Source: Candidatus Eiseniibacteriota bacterium
Lineage (GTDB): Bacteria; Joyebacterota; Joyebacteria; Joyebacterales; Joyebacteraceae
Direction: 5' to 3'
Assembly (NCBI GenBank): GCA_030609365.1
Contig: JAUWCJ010000011.1
Location: forward strand, 1-38,822
DNA: 38,822 nt
In this document: piece after piece, positions 6,747 through 16,900 of the stretch
Layout: each line of letters starts with the position of its first letter
How positions within the stretch are numbered: the first letter of the stretch is position 1
The notes under the pieces: generated by a model
Told to the model about the DNA's origin: nothing
Database searches by the model: none
What the model saw: only the letters and a program-made list of their open reading frames with translations
Program-made: the position numbers and the translations under genes

Positions 6747-6764
6747 TGCACATCGTCTTGTGCA
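6747..6764. promoter_or_regulatory. Palindrome upstream of the tusA-like operon
   Basis: TGCACA-N6-TGTGCA lies about 112 bp before the TusA start, in the 189-bp gap that follows the M50 gene. The half sites equal those of the LexA boxes but the spacer is eight bases between TGCAC and GTGCA instead of four. It could be an operator for another regulator. I could not place a clear promoter beside it. Confidence 0.3.
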
Positions 6765-6824
6765 CACCCATTAGGATGCGGGCAGGGTGGGTGGGGTTCC
6801 TCGTCACAGAATCTCTCGCCGCGT

Positions 6825-7481
6825 CTAGTAGATGATCGCTGAGTGGAGTATCCCAACAAGCGCGAAGAGGGGTCTCAGAGCGCCCGTGAAGATAAGGAGC
6901 ATGAGAATCATGAAACCGTAGCGGCCGACGCTCAGGAACTGCCAGCCCATGTCCCGCGGCATGACCGCCGCGATCAGGCGGGAACCGTCCAGAGGAGGGA
7001 TGGGCAGGAGGTTGAACATGGCGAGGAGAAGATTGATGTATATGCCCCAGTAACCGATGAAGACCAGGAACGACCACTCCAGGCTCATGGCCACATGAAA
7101 GATGATGGTGTAGACCATCACCTGCGCGAGGTTCGAGACCGGCCCGGCCAGGGCGGTAATGGCGAAGTCGCGCATGGGGTCTCTGAACTGCCGTATGTCG
7201 ATCGGGACCGGCTTCGCCCAGCCCAGGAGCGGTAGATGCATCAGGACCGCCATGGCTGGCAGAATGATGCTCCCCACAAGATCGATGTGCGGCATGGGGT
7301 TCAGCGTGATCCTGCCCTGCCTCCGGGCAGTGGGGTCACCCAGCCTCTCCGCCACCAGCCCGTGCGAGACCTCGTGGATGATCACGGAGAAAAGCAGGAT
7401 CGCTATCGTAACAGGAACATGAAGTGCATTGATGATACTGTCCAATGGCGTCTCACTTGGAGTGATTCGGAGCGTCCGCAC
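6825..7481 (-). CDS. Site-2-protease family M50 membrane metallopeptidase
   Basis: This 218-residue, highly hydrophobic protein has the zinc site HEVSH (His36, Glu37, His40) in the first transmembrane segment. The GPVSN motif lies in the middle, and the third zinc ligand is in NLLPIPPLDGSRL. This is the compact M50/FwdE-like architecture without PDZ or CBS domains. Such enzymes cleave substrates within the membrane. The GTG start lies 12 bases after the stop of the HAD gene, so both are probably co-transcribed. The Shine-Dalgarno is weak. The substrate cannot be inferred. Confidence 0.9.
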   Translation of the reverse strand: MRTLRITPSETPLDSIINALHVPVTIAILLFSVIIHEVSHGLVAERLGDPTARRQGRITLNPMPHIDLVGSIILPAMAVLMHLPLLGWAKPVPIDIRQFRDPMRDFAITALAGPVSNLAQVMVYTIIFHVAMSLEWSFLVFIGYWGIYINLLLAMFNLLPIPPLDGSRLIAAVMPRDMGWQFLSVGRYGFMILMLLIFTGALRPLFALVGILHSAIIY

Positions 7482-7493
7482 GCGGCGGGTCTC

Positions 7494-8282
7494 TCAAATC
7501 TGGTCGTCGCTGTCCTCGTCGCCGGTCGGACCGGCATCGCCGGCCTGACCCCTATCACTGTCCCGACCCACACCACCCGTCCAGCCCGGATCGTCCAGCC
7601 AGCCGTCAACGACATCGACGATGTCTTTGAGTCTTGAGATGACCTCGCAGTCGACATCGCTGTAGGCTCCGACCGGATCGAAGAGTACGGGCAACATGCC
7701 GGCCGCCCTCGCCCCGCGCACGTCGACCTCGTAGTAGTCACCGACGTAGACCGCTTCCTCCGGGGACAGAGAGCTTTTCTTCAGCGCATCCTCGAAGATC
7801 CTGCGATCCGGCTTGCTGATACCCACGATAGCCGAGTCGATGACGAAATCAAACCTGTCGAGGATACCGATCTCCTCCATCCTCCATTCCAAGCGCCCAT
7901 CCGAATTCGAGATAACGCCCAACGAGAGATCCCGCGCCGACAGATTATCCAGGGTGCTGTCCAGACCCTCGACCGGTTGTTTCCATATGCCGAGCCCGGT
8001 GTCGTTGGCGACGCGCGTCATCTCGATGGCGTCAGGGATCGACTCGTCGGGAACACCCAGCGCCTGGAAGAACGGCGTGTAGTACACCGACCAGAAGTCG
8101 TACACGTCCGTGCCGGGCGAGTCGGCCACCGACCTGTCGAAGGCGCCCCTCGCCTTGGCCTCGGCCCGTACGATCTCGTCGATGGCGGACTCCACGCCGA
8201 GCGCTTCGCATATGTCCCGGTAGATGTAGTAGTCCGGGAAGAGGATCGTGTTGCCCGCGTCGAAGAAAACGCCTCTTATCAT
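7494..8282 (-). CDS. HAD-superfamily hydrolase (REG-2/haloacid dehalogenase-like)
   Basis: This 262-residue protein begins MIRGVFFDAGNTIL with nucleophile Asp8. Motif II is ISNSDGR, the motif III lysine lies in GISKPDRRIF, and motif IV is YVGDYYEVDVRGA. The second aspartate of DxD is replaced by Gly, as in the haloacid-dehalogenase and REG-2 subgroups. A helical C1 cap fits residues 15-100. The ATG at 8280-8282 matches the start of the fold; an upstream in-frame extension overlaps the previous gene and lacks homology. The C-terminal 35 residues are Gly/Asp-rich and probably disordered. Probably a phosphatase of unknown substrate. Confidence 0.88.
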   Translation of the reverse strand: MIRGVFFDAGNTILFPDYYIYRDICEALGVESAIDEIVRAEAKARGAFDRSVADSPGTDVYDFWSVYYTPFFQALGVPDESIPDAIEMTRVANDTGLGIWKQPVEGLDSTLDNLSARDLSLGVISNSDGRLEWRMEEIGILDRFDFVIDSAIVGISKPDRRIFEDALKKSSLSPEEAVYVGDYYEVDVRGARAAGMLPVLFDPVGAYSDVDCEVISRLKDIVDVVDGWLDDPGWTGGVGRDSDRGQAGDAGPTGDEDSDDQI

Positions 8283-8302
8283 ATAGAGAGCCTCGTGCCG
8301 TT

Positions 8303-9760
8303 CTATCGGGATGAAGCGGCCCCGGTGGCCCGCTGTGCGGCAGCGCCCGCGTTCAGGCAATGCAGCCAGGCGTTCTGATAGTTGTAGAGCGCGCTGATCT
8401 CGGACCCCACGCCCCGGGCGCCGCACGCACGTCCGGCAGCGAGCGCGGCGCGCGCCGCCTTGGCTGACGTTTTCGCCGACATGAACTCCATGTCCTCCCT
8501 CAAGCTACTGTCAACCTGCTCGAACACCTTCGCCTTGCGCTTGTCGTTCAGGTCGTTCGAGTAGCCCGCCCGGTCGAGATAGAACTCCTCGACCGTGTCC
8601 GCAACCTCGGCGACCAGGGTCGATGTGTGTTCGACGGCACGCTCGGCCAAAAGCGCGTTGGCTTCCACTTGGTGCACGAGAAGTGCGCGGATCCGCGCCT
8701 TCGCCTGCTTGGTGGCCGCGTCCCCGACATGTCCATGCTCATGCTCGCCCTCCGCCGCCTGCCCGGTGGACTCATCGAGAACGCGCTCTGTGAGATCACG
8801 CGCGAGTTCCCAATCACTCCTCATCGCTGTCCAGGAGATGTAGAGGTTGCCGTCCGCCTCAGGAGTGGCACTCAGGGCGTCCACGGAGATCACGGCGTCC
8901 TCGAGGAGTCCCCCCAGCTCTACCAAGATGTGCAGCACCCCGGACATCGATTCGAGAGCCGGACCCGTACGCTGCGCCGGTTCGCCCGCGTCCGCCGCGG
9001 CCCGCGAGGCGTCGGCCCACCTGTCAACGAGAAGTTCGGGGCTGTCGATGCTGAGCGAATCAACAAGAGCGCCCAGGTCCCGCGCTTCGATGGCGACCGC
9101 TCCACAGACCGCATCGAGCTGACCGGACGTTTCGATGATACAGGGAGAGAGTTCGGCTATGCGACCCAAGTCTCCCTGCGTGACGGCCTGCTCCAGGTGC
9201 TCCCGTGACGCCGCGAGTTCGGCGGCGAGCTCTGCCGCTGCCTCACCTCCGGCGGCCACGCTGCCAACCAGACTCTCGAATCTCGTCATCATCCCGCGCG
9301 CCGGGGTGGAGGAGAATTCGTGCCACACGATAAAGCCGAAGAGCGTGTCTCTGAGAGCGCTCTCCGCGGGAATCATGCGGGAGATACCCTCGATACCAAA
9401 GGTGACGTCCAGCACGCCGATTGAATCGACCGCGGTTTTGATTCGCGCGATGGTTGCCGAGAGCTCCCTTCCCGCTTCAACGAGCGTCGTCAGCTCCTCG
9501 CCCGTCTGATTCTCGGCGATGCCGTTGAACTCAGCAGACAGCCCGTCGGCGAACTGGATCTTGAGATCGAGGACCGTGGGAACGAGCCAGGGCTGCAGCG
9601 GGATGTCGTACGCAAACTCGACATCCTCAGGCGGAGCCGCCGGGATGAACGTCGCGTCCTCGGCCTGCGCGGCGGCTGTAGCGGCCAGAACGATCGCACC
9701 GGCGAGCAGGAGCATGTAGAAACCGAGTAGAAGCGTGGAGCTTGTTCGTGTGTGCGGCAT
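8303..9760 (-). CDS. Exported alpha-helical protein of unknown function
   Basis: This 485-residue protein has a signal peptide or membrane anchor (residues about 9-33, LLLGFYMLLLAGAIVLAATAAAQA). A short proline-rich stretch follows. The remainder is long amphipathic helices rich in Ala, Glu and Leu with alternating charge, and likely coiled-coil segments (about 80-110, 165-215 and 330-420). It has a His-rich patch EGEHEHGH and four scattered cysteines. I recognise no family. It lies 21 bases upstream of the HAD gene, so it may head a transcript with HAD and M50. GGGGGA precedes the ATG. A periplasmic structural or sensor role is possible but unsupported. Confidence 0.75.
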   Translation of the reverse strand: MPHTRTSSTLLLGFYMLLLAGAIVLAATAAAQAEDATFIPAAPPEDVEFAYDIPLQPWLVPTVLDLKIQFADGLSAEFNGIAENQTGEELTTLVEAGRELSATIARIKTAVDSIGVLDVTFGIEGISRMIPAESALRDTLFGFIVWHEFSSTPARGMMTRFESLVGSVAAGGEAAAELAAELAASREHLEQAVTQGDLGRIAELSPCIIETSGQLDAVCGAVAIEARDLGALVDSLSIDSPELLVDRWADASRAAADAGEPAQRTGPALESMSGVLHILVELGGLLEDAVISVDALSATPEADGNLYISWTAMRSDWELARDLTERVLDESTGQAAEGEHEHGHVGDAATKQAKARIRALLVHQVEANALLAERAVEHTSTLVAEVADTVEEFYLDRAGYSNDLNDKRKAKVFEQVDSSLREDMEFMSAKTSAKAARAALAAGRACGARGVGSEISALYNYQNAWLHCLNAGAAAQRATGAASSR

Positions 9761-9941
9761 CGCAGGTCCCCCGTAGAAAGGGCGAATACAACCTCTGTCC
9801 GGACATAGTAGTCAGTACGTCGTCGCGACACTGAAATCCTGGTCGTCAAGCCGGCGGGCTCGAGTCGGACCTGCCCACCGGCGAGTTGATGGTAGCACAC
9901 TCCTATTCGCGTGCCAAGATAGGCGTTCACGGCCCCCGTGC

Positions 9942-9970
9942 TTGCCCGCGGGCGCGTCTGGGTGCATAAT
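9942..9970 (+). promoter_or_regulatory. Promoter for the DUF3857 operon
   Basis: TTGCCC (9942-9947), a 17-base spacer and CATAAT (9965-9970) lie about 75 bp upstream of the ATG at 10045. The 284-bp gap between divergent genes also holds an imperfect 10-bp stem-loop at 9850-9882. Confidence 0.5.
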
Positions 9971-10044
9971 TGGCCTTGAAGACAAATCACCAGAGCGCCC
10001 GGGGCGTCGCCCCCGGGCTCAACAGAGAACCAAGGGGAAGAGAG

Positions 10045-12024
10045 ATGCGGAAATACGCACGAAACTCCCTCGGCCTGCTGCTGGCGGCAGCCTTAGCGGC
10101 GCTGCCGACGCTCGCTCACGCGGTTCTTGAGCCGCTGGAGCTGTCGGACGCCGCGGGCCTGGCGACCAGCCTGGGAGGCCTGGAGGAGTACCCGGACGCC
10201 AACTCCGTCACCGGACTCGACCACACGTACATCGAGTTTGACGAGACCGGCGCCTACGAACAGTACAACCACACGTTCACGAAAGCGCTCACCGAAGAGG
10301 GCCGGGACGGCAACGGCAGCGTGTCGCTCAGCTACCACAGAAGATACGGTTCCGTCGAGATCGTGATGGCGAGGGTCATCAAGGCCGACGGGAGCGAGGT
10401 GGTCGTCGGAGAGGAGCTCATCACCGAGGGCACGCCTCCGGAGGTCTCCGCGATGAACATCTTCGAGGAGGACTTCCGGCAGATCTCCGTCGTCTTCCCC
10501 GGCCTCGAGGTCGGCGACGCCATCGAGTACATCGTTCATCAGAGCTACAAGCCGCTCCTCGACAACGGCTTCAATGGCATCTACTTCCTTCAGTACGTGG
10601 AGCCCATCGTTGAGTCCAGGGTAACGATCATCGGTCCATCGAGTCTCCCGCTCGTCCACGTTGTGAAGAACGGCGAGGCTGAGTATGAGGAAACCATCGA
10701 CGAAGACCGCACGGTCCACGTGTGGACGACGAGAGGAATGCCGAAGATCGAGCGCGAGCTCGCGATGGCTCCTCCCCGACAGATAGCCGCGCGCCTCATC
10801 GTCTCGACGATGCCGACGTGGGAGGAAATGTCTCGCTACGTCTGGAAGCTGGTCGATGACAAGTGCGTCGCGGAGGAGTCCATCGTGGACCTCGTCGCCG
10901 AGATCACCGATGGTTTGACGTCCACCGAGGACAAGATCCGCGCCATCCACTACTGGATCCTCGAGAACGTCCGCTACTTGGGGATTGCCATGGACCGTGG
11001 CGCCTTCCTCGAGCCGCACTTCGCGTCTTACACGCTGGAGAAGGAGTACGGCATCTGCCGCGACAAGGCGACGCTCATGATCACCATGCTTTCGGAGATC
11101 GGCGTGCCCGCCTGGATGGTGGCGATCAACCCGAGCCACCGGATGGACACCGAGATCCCGACCGTCTACTTCGAGCACGGCATCGTGGCCATCGAGGGAC
11201 CCGACGGCGACTATCTCTACATCGACCCGACAATCGAGGGGACGCGCGAGGTCTACGCCGGGAACGTCGGCGACCGCTATCTCCTCGTCGCCACGGAGGA
11301 GGGCGAGGACATCCGGCAGGCCGCGCACGTTCCGGCCACCGCCAACTCGGGCGACATCACGGACCGTGCGGTGCTGGCCGACGACGGCAGCATCGAGGGC
11401 GACGTCACTATCACGGGGAACGGCTTCTACGAGCTCATACTCCGAACCGTCAGCAAGAGCGTGGGTCCGCAGCAGTTCGAGATGATGGCCGAACAGATGG
11501 TCCAGAGCATCTACCCCGGAGCCGAGCTCAGGAGCTTCTCGGTCACGGACGCGGACGACCTGTACGAGCCGACGACCATCAAGCTCTCCTATCATATCGA
11601 TGACTACGCGCTGGACGCGGCGCCCTACATGCTCTTCGGGGTTCCCGCCGCTACGGGGTCGTTCGAGATGCTGTCCGACTTCCTGTTCGGACGGATGGTC
11701 GGGCTGCCGGAGCGCAAGTACCCGGTGGCGCTCGGTGTCACGCTGGGAGTCGACGAGAAGTCGGAGGTGGCGCTTCCCGATGGATTCGTCGTCGAGAATC
11801 TGCCGGACGCCGTCGATTTCGAAGCGGGCGCCATCAGCCTGTTGATGGTATACGAGTACGTGCCGTCCGAATCCGGCGACGGTGGGTTCATTCACTACAG
11901 GAGGAAGTTCGGGATCGACACGTTCGAGATTACGCCTGCGGACTACATGAACCTGAAGGAGGCCGTCAGACTGGCCAGTAGGTCCGAGAAAGGTGAAGTC
12001 ATACTCAAGAGAGAGGAGGGCTAG
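10045..12024 (+). CDS. Exported DUF3857/transglutaminase-like protein with intact triad
   Basis: This 659-residue protein has a signal peptide (MRKYARNSLGLLLAAALAALPTLAHA). An N-terminal DUF3857 beta domain (about 40-260) is followed by a transglutaminase-like core. The papain-type triad is visible as Cys338 in YGICRDKA, His378 in YFEHGIV and Asp394 in YIDPT. A C-terminal beta-rich domain completes the family layout. Such proteins are common in the Bacteroidota/FCB periplasm and are thought to act on peptides or surface polymers; substrates are mostly unknown. I chose the ATG at 10045, behind AAGGGGAAGAG and at the start of the signal peptide; an ATG-like start at 9970 lies inside the promoter. 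It is the first gene of a three-gene operon. Confidence 0.88.
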   Translation: MRKYARNSLGLLLAAALAALPTLAHAVLEPLELSDAAGLATSLGGLEEYPDANSVTGLDHTYIEFDETGAYEQYNHTFTKALTEEGRDGNGSVSLSYHRRYGSVEIVMARVIKADGSEVVVGEELITEGTPPEVSAMNIFEEDFRQISVVFPGLEVGDAIEYIVHQSYKPLLDNGFNGIYFLQYVEPIVESRVTIIGPSSLPLVHVVKNGEAEYEETIDEDRTVHVWTTRGMPKIERELAMAPPRQIAARLIVSTMPTWEEMSRYVWKLVDDKCVAEESIVDLVAEITDGLTSTEDKIRAIHYWILENVRYLGIAMDRGAFLEPHFASYTLEKEYGICRDKATLMITMLSEIGVPAWMVAINPSHRMDTEIPTVYFEHGIVAIEGPDGDYLYIDPTIEGTREVYAGNVGDRYLLVATEEGEDIRQAAHVPATANSGDITDRAVLADDGSIEGDVTITGNGFYELILRTVSKSVGPQQFEMMAEQMVQSIYPGAELRSFSVTDADDLYEPTTIKLSYHIDDYALDAAPYMLFGVPAATGSFEMLSDFLFGRMVGLPERKYPVALGVTLGVDEKSEVALPDGFVVENLPDAVDFEAGAISLLMVYEYVPSESGDGGFIHYRRKFGIDTFEITPADYMNLKEAVRLASRSEKGEVILKREEG

Positions 12025-13959
12025 ATGAAGAGGATCCTGGTCTCACTAGCCGTGCTTGCTCTCGTGGCCACGTCGGGTCTGGCCGAGCAGTGGCTGGACA
12101 CGGACGTCGAGGGGCTCATCGAGAACGCTCCCGACAAGGAGGACTTCCCGGGCGACTCGGCCATCTTCCTCAAGATGCAGGAGGTGGCGGAGGTTGCCGA
12201 GGACGGATCGGTGGTGACGACGCGGAACAGGCTCATCAAGATCCTGACGCTCAGGGGTCGCGAGCGGTACAGCAATCAGTCGTTCCTGTTCAACGAGGAG
12301 CTCTCCGTTCTGTCGCTGGTCAAGGGCGTGACGATCACGAAGATGGGGCGATTGAAGGAGGTCGAGGAGGACGCCATCAATGACGTGACGCCGGCGTTCC
12401 TCGAGGGAGCGTCGATGTACGCCAACGTCTTGGAGAAGGTCATCTCCTTCCCCGTGGCAGGGCCCGGGTCGACGATGGAGCTCCAGATCAGGGAACACCT
12501 CGAGCCTGCCACAGACGGAAGCTACTCCGGCATCGAGCACATGGGCGCGATGGACCCGGTGTTCGACGCATCGTTCACCATCCGATATCCGGAAGGCAGC
12601 GAGGCCCCGTCGAGTGTCGGCTACACGGGAGATCTGGGCACGACGACGATAGCGAGGGTCGCGAAGGTCGGTGAGACCAGCTACAGCGTCCGCAACGTCC
12701 AGGCCCTGGTCGCTGAGGAGCACATGCCCCCCGCGACCGAACTCTACCCGACCGTCCTCTACTCGTCCTACACAAGCTGGGAGCAGCCGGCGGCGTTCTT
12801 CGCCAATGAATTCTTCCCTCACGTCGAGACCGGCGGAGAGATCGCGTCGCACGTGACGGACCTGACTCAGGGCCTCTCGTCCAATGAGGACAAGGCGCGG
12901 GCGCTGTTTCTGGACGTTGCGACCGAGGTCAGAAACGTCCACATGCCACTCGGCCTCGGCGGATACGCTCCGAACGATGCGGAACAGGTGCTCGAGAACA
13001 AGTACGCCGACACGCGCGACAAGGCGGTGCTACTCATGAGCATGCTCCGCGCGGCCGGCATCGACGCGTATCCCGCGCTGGTCGCCGGAGGCTCGGACGC
13101 TCGCTTCACAGAGTCGGTGCCCACTCTCAAGCAGTTCACGCGCATCCTTATCGCTCTGCCGGACGGCGATTCGTATCGCTTCCTTGACCCGTTCCTCGAT
13201 GACGTGTCCTACGGCTTCGTGCGGTGGGGGCGCGGGAACACCGCGCTCGTGGTCAGGGACGACGGCTCGGGCGAGCTCGTGCAGATCCCGGGCTTCCGCG
13301 CGTCGGAGAACCACGCTCGGAAGAGCATGGTGATAACCATCGATAGCGATGGAGGCGCCGAGGTCCGCGCAACCTGTGAACTCGAAGGCTACTTCGACAG
13401 GAAGGCACGGCGCGATCTCAAGGATGCGACGCCGTCCGAGGAACAGAAGGTGTTCGACACGGCTGCGAACGTCGTGTCCGCGGGAGCCACCAACACGGGT
13501 TACTCGCACTCGGACCTCACTGACCTCACCACTAGGCCGGTCCGTGTCTTCCAGGACATCCAGGCGAAGGAGCTGGCGGTGCCGCAGGGTGACATGATGA
13601 TCGTGCACCTGCCCCCGTTCCCTCACTCGTTCGCGTCGACGGGGCTCTATCCGGCGCTGGCGGAGCGACGCTACGCATTCGAGTTCCCGTGCGAATTCCG
13701 AAGCGACATCGAGGTCGACGTGTCGCTGCCGGACGGCTACGAGGTGGTCTGGCTCCCCGAAGACGTGATGCTCATCACACCGGACGCCGTGTTCCAGCTG
13801 ACCTGCGAGTCGCACGAAGACGAACACTCCGTAGTCTGGAAGCGGTCGATAGCTGTCAACGAGCGAAGCATCGCGGTCGATGGCTACAGCAAGTTCAAGG
13901 AGAACTACGACGCTCTCATCTCTCCAAAGAACCGACTGATCCTGTTGAAGAAGGCCTAG
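12025..13959 (+). CDS. Exported DUF3857/transglutaminase paralogue with lost catalytic residues
   Basis: This 644-residue protein starts directly after the previous stop, behind AGAGGAGGG. It has a signal peptide (MKRILVSLAVLALVATSGLAE) and the same DUF3857 plus transglutaminase-core layout as its neighbour. At the active site the family pattern YGICRDKA reads YADTRDKA, so the nucleophile is Thr330. The histidine position (FEHG in the neighbour) is FTRI, Arg373. Asp388 (FLDP) remains. The fold looks intact, so this is a probable pseudoenzyme rather than a decayed gene. It may bind the same substrate, regulate the active partner or form a heterodimer with it. Confidence 0.85.
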   Translation: MKRILVSLAVLALVATSGLAEQWLDTDVEGLIENAPDKEDFPGDSAIFLKMQEVAEVAEDGSVVTTRNRLIKILTLRGRERYSNQSFLFNEELSVLSLVKGVTITKMGRLKEVEEDAINDVTPAFLEGASMYANVLEKVISFPVAGPGSTMELQIREHLEPATDGSYSGIEHMGAMDPVFDASFTIRYPEGSEAPSSVGYTGDLGTTTIARVAKVGETSYSVRNVQALVAEEHMPPATELYPTVLYSSYTSWEQPAAFFANEFFPHVETGGEIASHVTDLTQGLSSNEDKARALFLDVATEVRNVHMPLGLGGYAPNDAEQVLENKYADTRDKAVLLMSMLRAAGIDAYPALVAGGSDARFTESVPTLKQFTRILIALPDGDSYRFLDPFLDDVSYGFVRWGRGNTALVVRDDGSGELVQIPGFRASENHARKSMVITIDSDGGAEVRATCELEGYFDRKARRDLKDATPSEEQKVFDTAANVVSAGATNTGYSHSDLTDLTTRPVRVFQDIQAKELAVPQGDMMIVHLPPFPHSFASTGLYPALAERRYAFEFPCEFRSDIEVDVSLPDGYEVVWLPEDVMLITPDAVFQLTCESHEDEHSVVWKRSIAVNERSIAVDGYSKFKENYDALISPKNRLILLKKA

Positions 13960-13962
13960 GCC

Positions 13963-16900
13963 ATGAAGTATCGCGCGCTTGAAGATATCGCCGGGAGGAT
14001 CGAGCGGAAGAACGTTCCGTTCTCGGACCTCATGCCGTGGCGTGTGCGCCGCATCCTCCTCGTGTCGAGTCTCTACGACTCGTTCACGTTCCAGGAGGAC
14101 GGCAATCTCGGCGAGATGCTCTTCTCGGAGTATCAGGAGCTCAATTTGAGCTCCACACCTACTATTATCCGGGTCTCCACGGCCGAGGAGGCCGTTCGGG
14201 AGCTCGCGGACAGCAAGCCCGATCTCGTCATAACAATGCCCCGAGTCGGAGAGATGGACGTCTTCGATTTCGGACGGCAGTGCCGGGAGCAGGCGCCGGA
14301 GCTGCCGGTCGTTCTCATGGCATACGACACGCGCGAGCTGGCCGTCCTCAAGGAGAGGGCGGAACGGCAGGCCGTCGACAGGTTCTTCGTGTGGCTCGGT
14401 GACGCGCGCGTATTCCTTGCGGTCATCAAGTGGGCCGAGGACCAGATGAACGCCTCCCACGACGCGGGGATGGCCGGCGTCAAACACATCCTTCTCATCG
14501 AGGATTCGATCCGCTTCTACTCCGCGTACCTGCCGATGCTCTACGGAGAGATCATGGAGCAGACGCAGGCGCTCATGGCCGAGGGGGTCAACCGCATGCA
14601 GCAGCTGATGCGCATGCGGGCGCGCCCGAAGGTGTTGCTGGCTTCCACGTATGAGGAAGCCGAGCAGATCTTCCAGACGAGCGGCGAACATCTGCTCGGT
14701 GTCATCTCCGACGCACGCTTCCCGAGGGGCGGAGAGCCGGACTCGTCGGCCGGGCTGGCTTTCGCCCGCATGGTCAAGAGCCAGGACGCGGGCACTCCTG
14801 TTCTCATCCAGTCGAGCGATGGCGACATCGCGAAGAAGGCAGAGGAGCTGGGCGCCGCGTTCTGCCGCAAGACGTCCCGGACGCTTCTGCACGACGTTCG
14901 CGGCTTCATGCGCGGGCACCTGGGGTTCGGTGACTTCATCTTCCGCGACAAGGAGGGACGTGAGATCGCCCGCGCCGACGACCTCCGGAGCCTCGTCGAT
15001 GCGGTCAAGAGCGTCCCCGAGGAGTCTCTCCTGCTCCACGCAAACCGCAACGACTTCTCCACGTGGCTGATGGCGCGAACGGAGTTCGACCTCGCCAAGG
15101 CCATCAAGCCAATAAAGAGCGACGAGTTCACGAGCCCGTCCGCGATGCGCGACTACCTCCTGTCGGCAATCCGGACCTACCGCAGTCGCTCGAGGGCCGG
15201 CCTGGTCGAGGAATTCTCGCGCGAGACGTTCGAACCCGAGACGACCTTCTCGCGAATTGGCGCGGGGTCGCTCGGCGGGAAGGGCCGCGGCCTCGCGTTC
15301 GTCAACTCACTCCTGAACGCGTATGATATCGAGGACCGTATCGACGGCGTACACATCCAGGTTCCGCGCAGCGCCGTCGTGGCCACCGGCGTGTTCGACC
15401 AGTTTATGAGCGAGTCGGAGCTAACCTCCTTCGCGCTCGAGGAAGAAAATGACGAGAGGATCAGAGAGGCGTTCCTTGCGGCCGAGCTCCCACAGGAAAC
15501 GCGGGACGAGCTGGCCTCATTCCTTTCGCGGGTGAAGTACCCCTTGGCTATCCGTTCTTCCAGTCTCTTCGAGGACTCATCCTACCAGCCATTCGCCGGC
15601 ATCTATCAGACCTACATGCTCCCGAACTCGAACGCCAGTCTCGAAGTCCGCCTCGACGAGCTGTGCCGCGCGATCAGGCTGGTGTACGCGTCGACCTATT
15701 CCTCCGACTCCAAGACCTACATCGAGTCGACGCCGAACCGGCTCGAGGAAGAGAAGATGGGTGTCATCATCCAGCAGATCGCCGGGCAGAGACACGACGA
15801 CTACGTCTACCCGAACCTAGCAGGTGTCGCACGCTCCTACGACTTCTATCCCGTCAAGGGGATGAAGGCCGAAGACGGCATCGCGTCCGTGGCCCTCGGT
15901 CTCGGCAGGATGGTTGTTGAAGGCGGACGCGTTGTGCGGTTCTCACCGGCCCATCCGAACAAGCTCTTCCAGTTCTCCTCAACGAAGGACTACCTGAACA
16001 ACTCGCAGCGCGAGTTTTACGCCCTGGACCTGGCCGGCGACGCGCCGGTCGGAAGCGCCGCCGATTCGCCGGATGCGAATCTGGCCCTCCTGGGACTGGG
16101 CGTCGCGGAGGAGCACGGCACGCTCGACCACGTGGCGTCCGCGTACTCGGCTGCGAACGACCGTATCTACGAGGGCACGGGGCGGCCCGGACCGCGACTC
16201 GTGACGATGGCCGGCGTTCTCGGTGGAGACTCGTTCCCGCTGGCGGAAACGCTTCGCTTTCTTCTGGAGGTCGGGAAGGCCGGTTTCACCTGCGAGACGG
16301 AGATCGAGTTCGCGGTCAACTTCAGCGCGGAGCCGGGCGAGCCGCACGAGTTCGCGTTCCTGCAGATCCGCCCGATGGTCTTCGGCGGCGAGTTCGAGGA
16401 CGTCAACCTGGGCGGGATCGAGCCGAGGGGCGCGGTCGTCCTTTCGGACGGCGCGCTCGGCCACGGGCACATCGGGGACATCCGCGACATCGTCTACGTG
16501 GACAGACAGACGTTCGACCGGAGCAAGTCGGTCGAGATAGCGGCCGAGATCGGAGCTCTGAACGCGCGCTTCGCCGAGGCTGGACGTCCCTATCTGCTTA
16601 TTGGTCCTGGCCGCTGGGGCAGCGCAGACCCGTGGCTGGGGATCCCGGTGCGGTGGGCGCAGATCTCGCGAGCGCGCTGCATCGTCGAGACGGAGCTGCC
16701 CGACATCAAGGTGGAGCCGTCGCAGGGCACCCATTTCTTCCAGAACATCACATCCTTCGGAGTCAGCTACTTCACGGTCAGCGGAAGCGGCCACGGCGCA
16801 TTCATCGATGAGGCGTGGCTCGCCGCGCAGCCGACCGAATCGGGGACGGTTCACGTGCGTCACCTGACATTCGATCGACCGCTGGACGTTGCCGCGAACT

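Noticed and set aside
6747-6764. A third LexA box upstream of the tusA-like operon
   Set aside because: Half sites match, but the spacer is eight instead of four bases, so LexA binding is unlikely. Kept only as an unassigned palindrome.
9970-10044. Upstream start for the first DUF3857 protein
   Set aside because: It would put 25 residues before the signal peptide and begin inside the -10 element; the ATG at 10045 has a ribosome-binding site.
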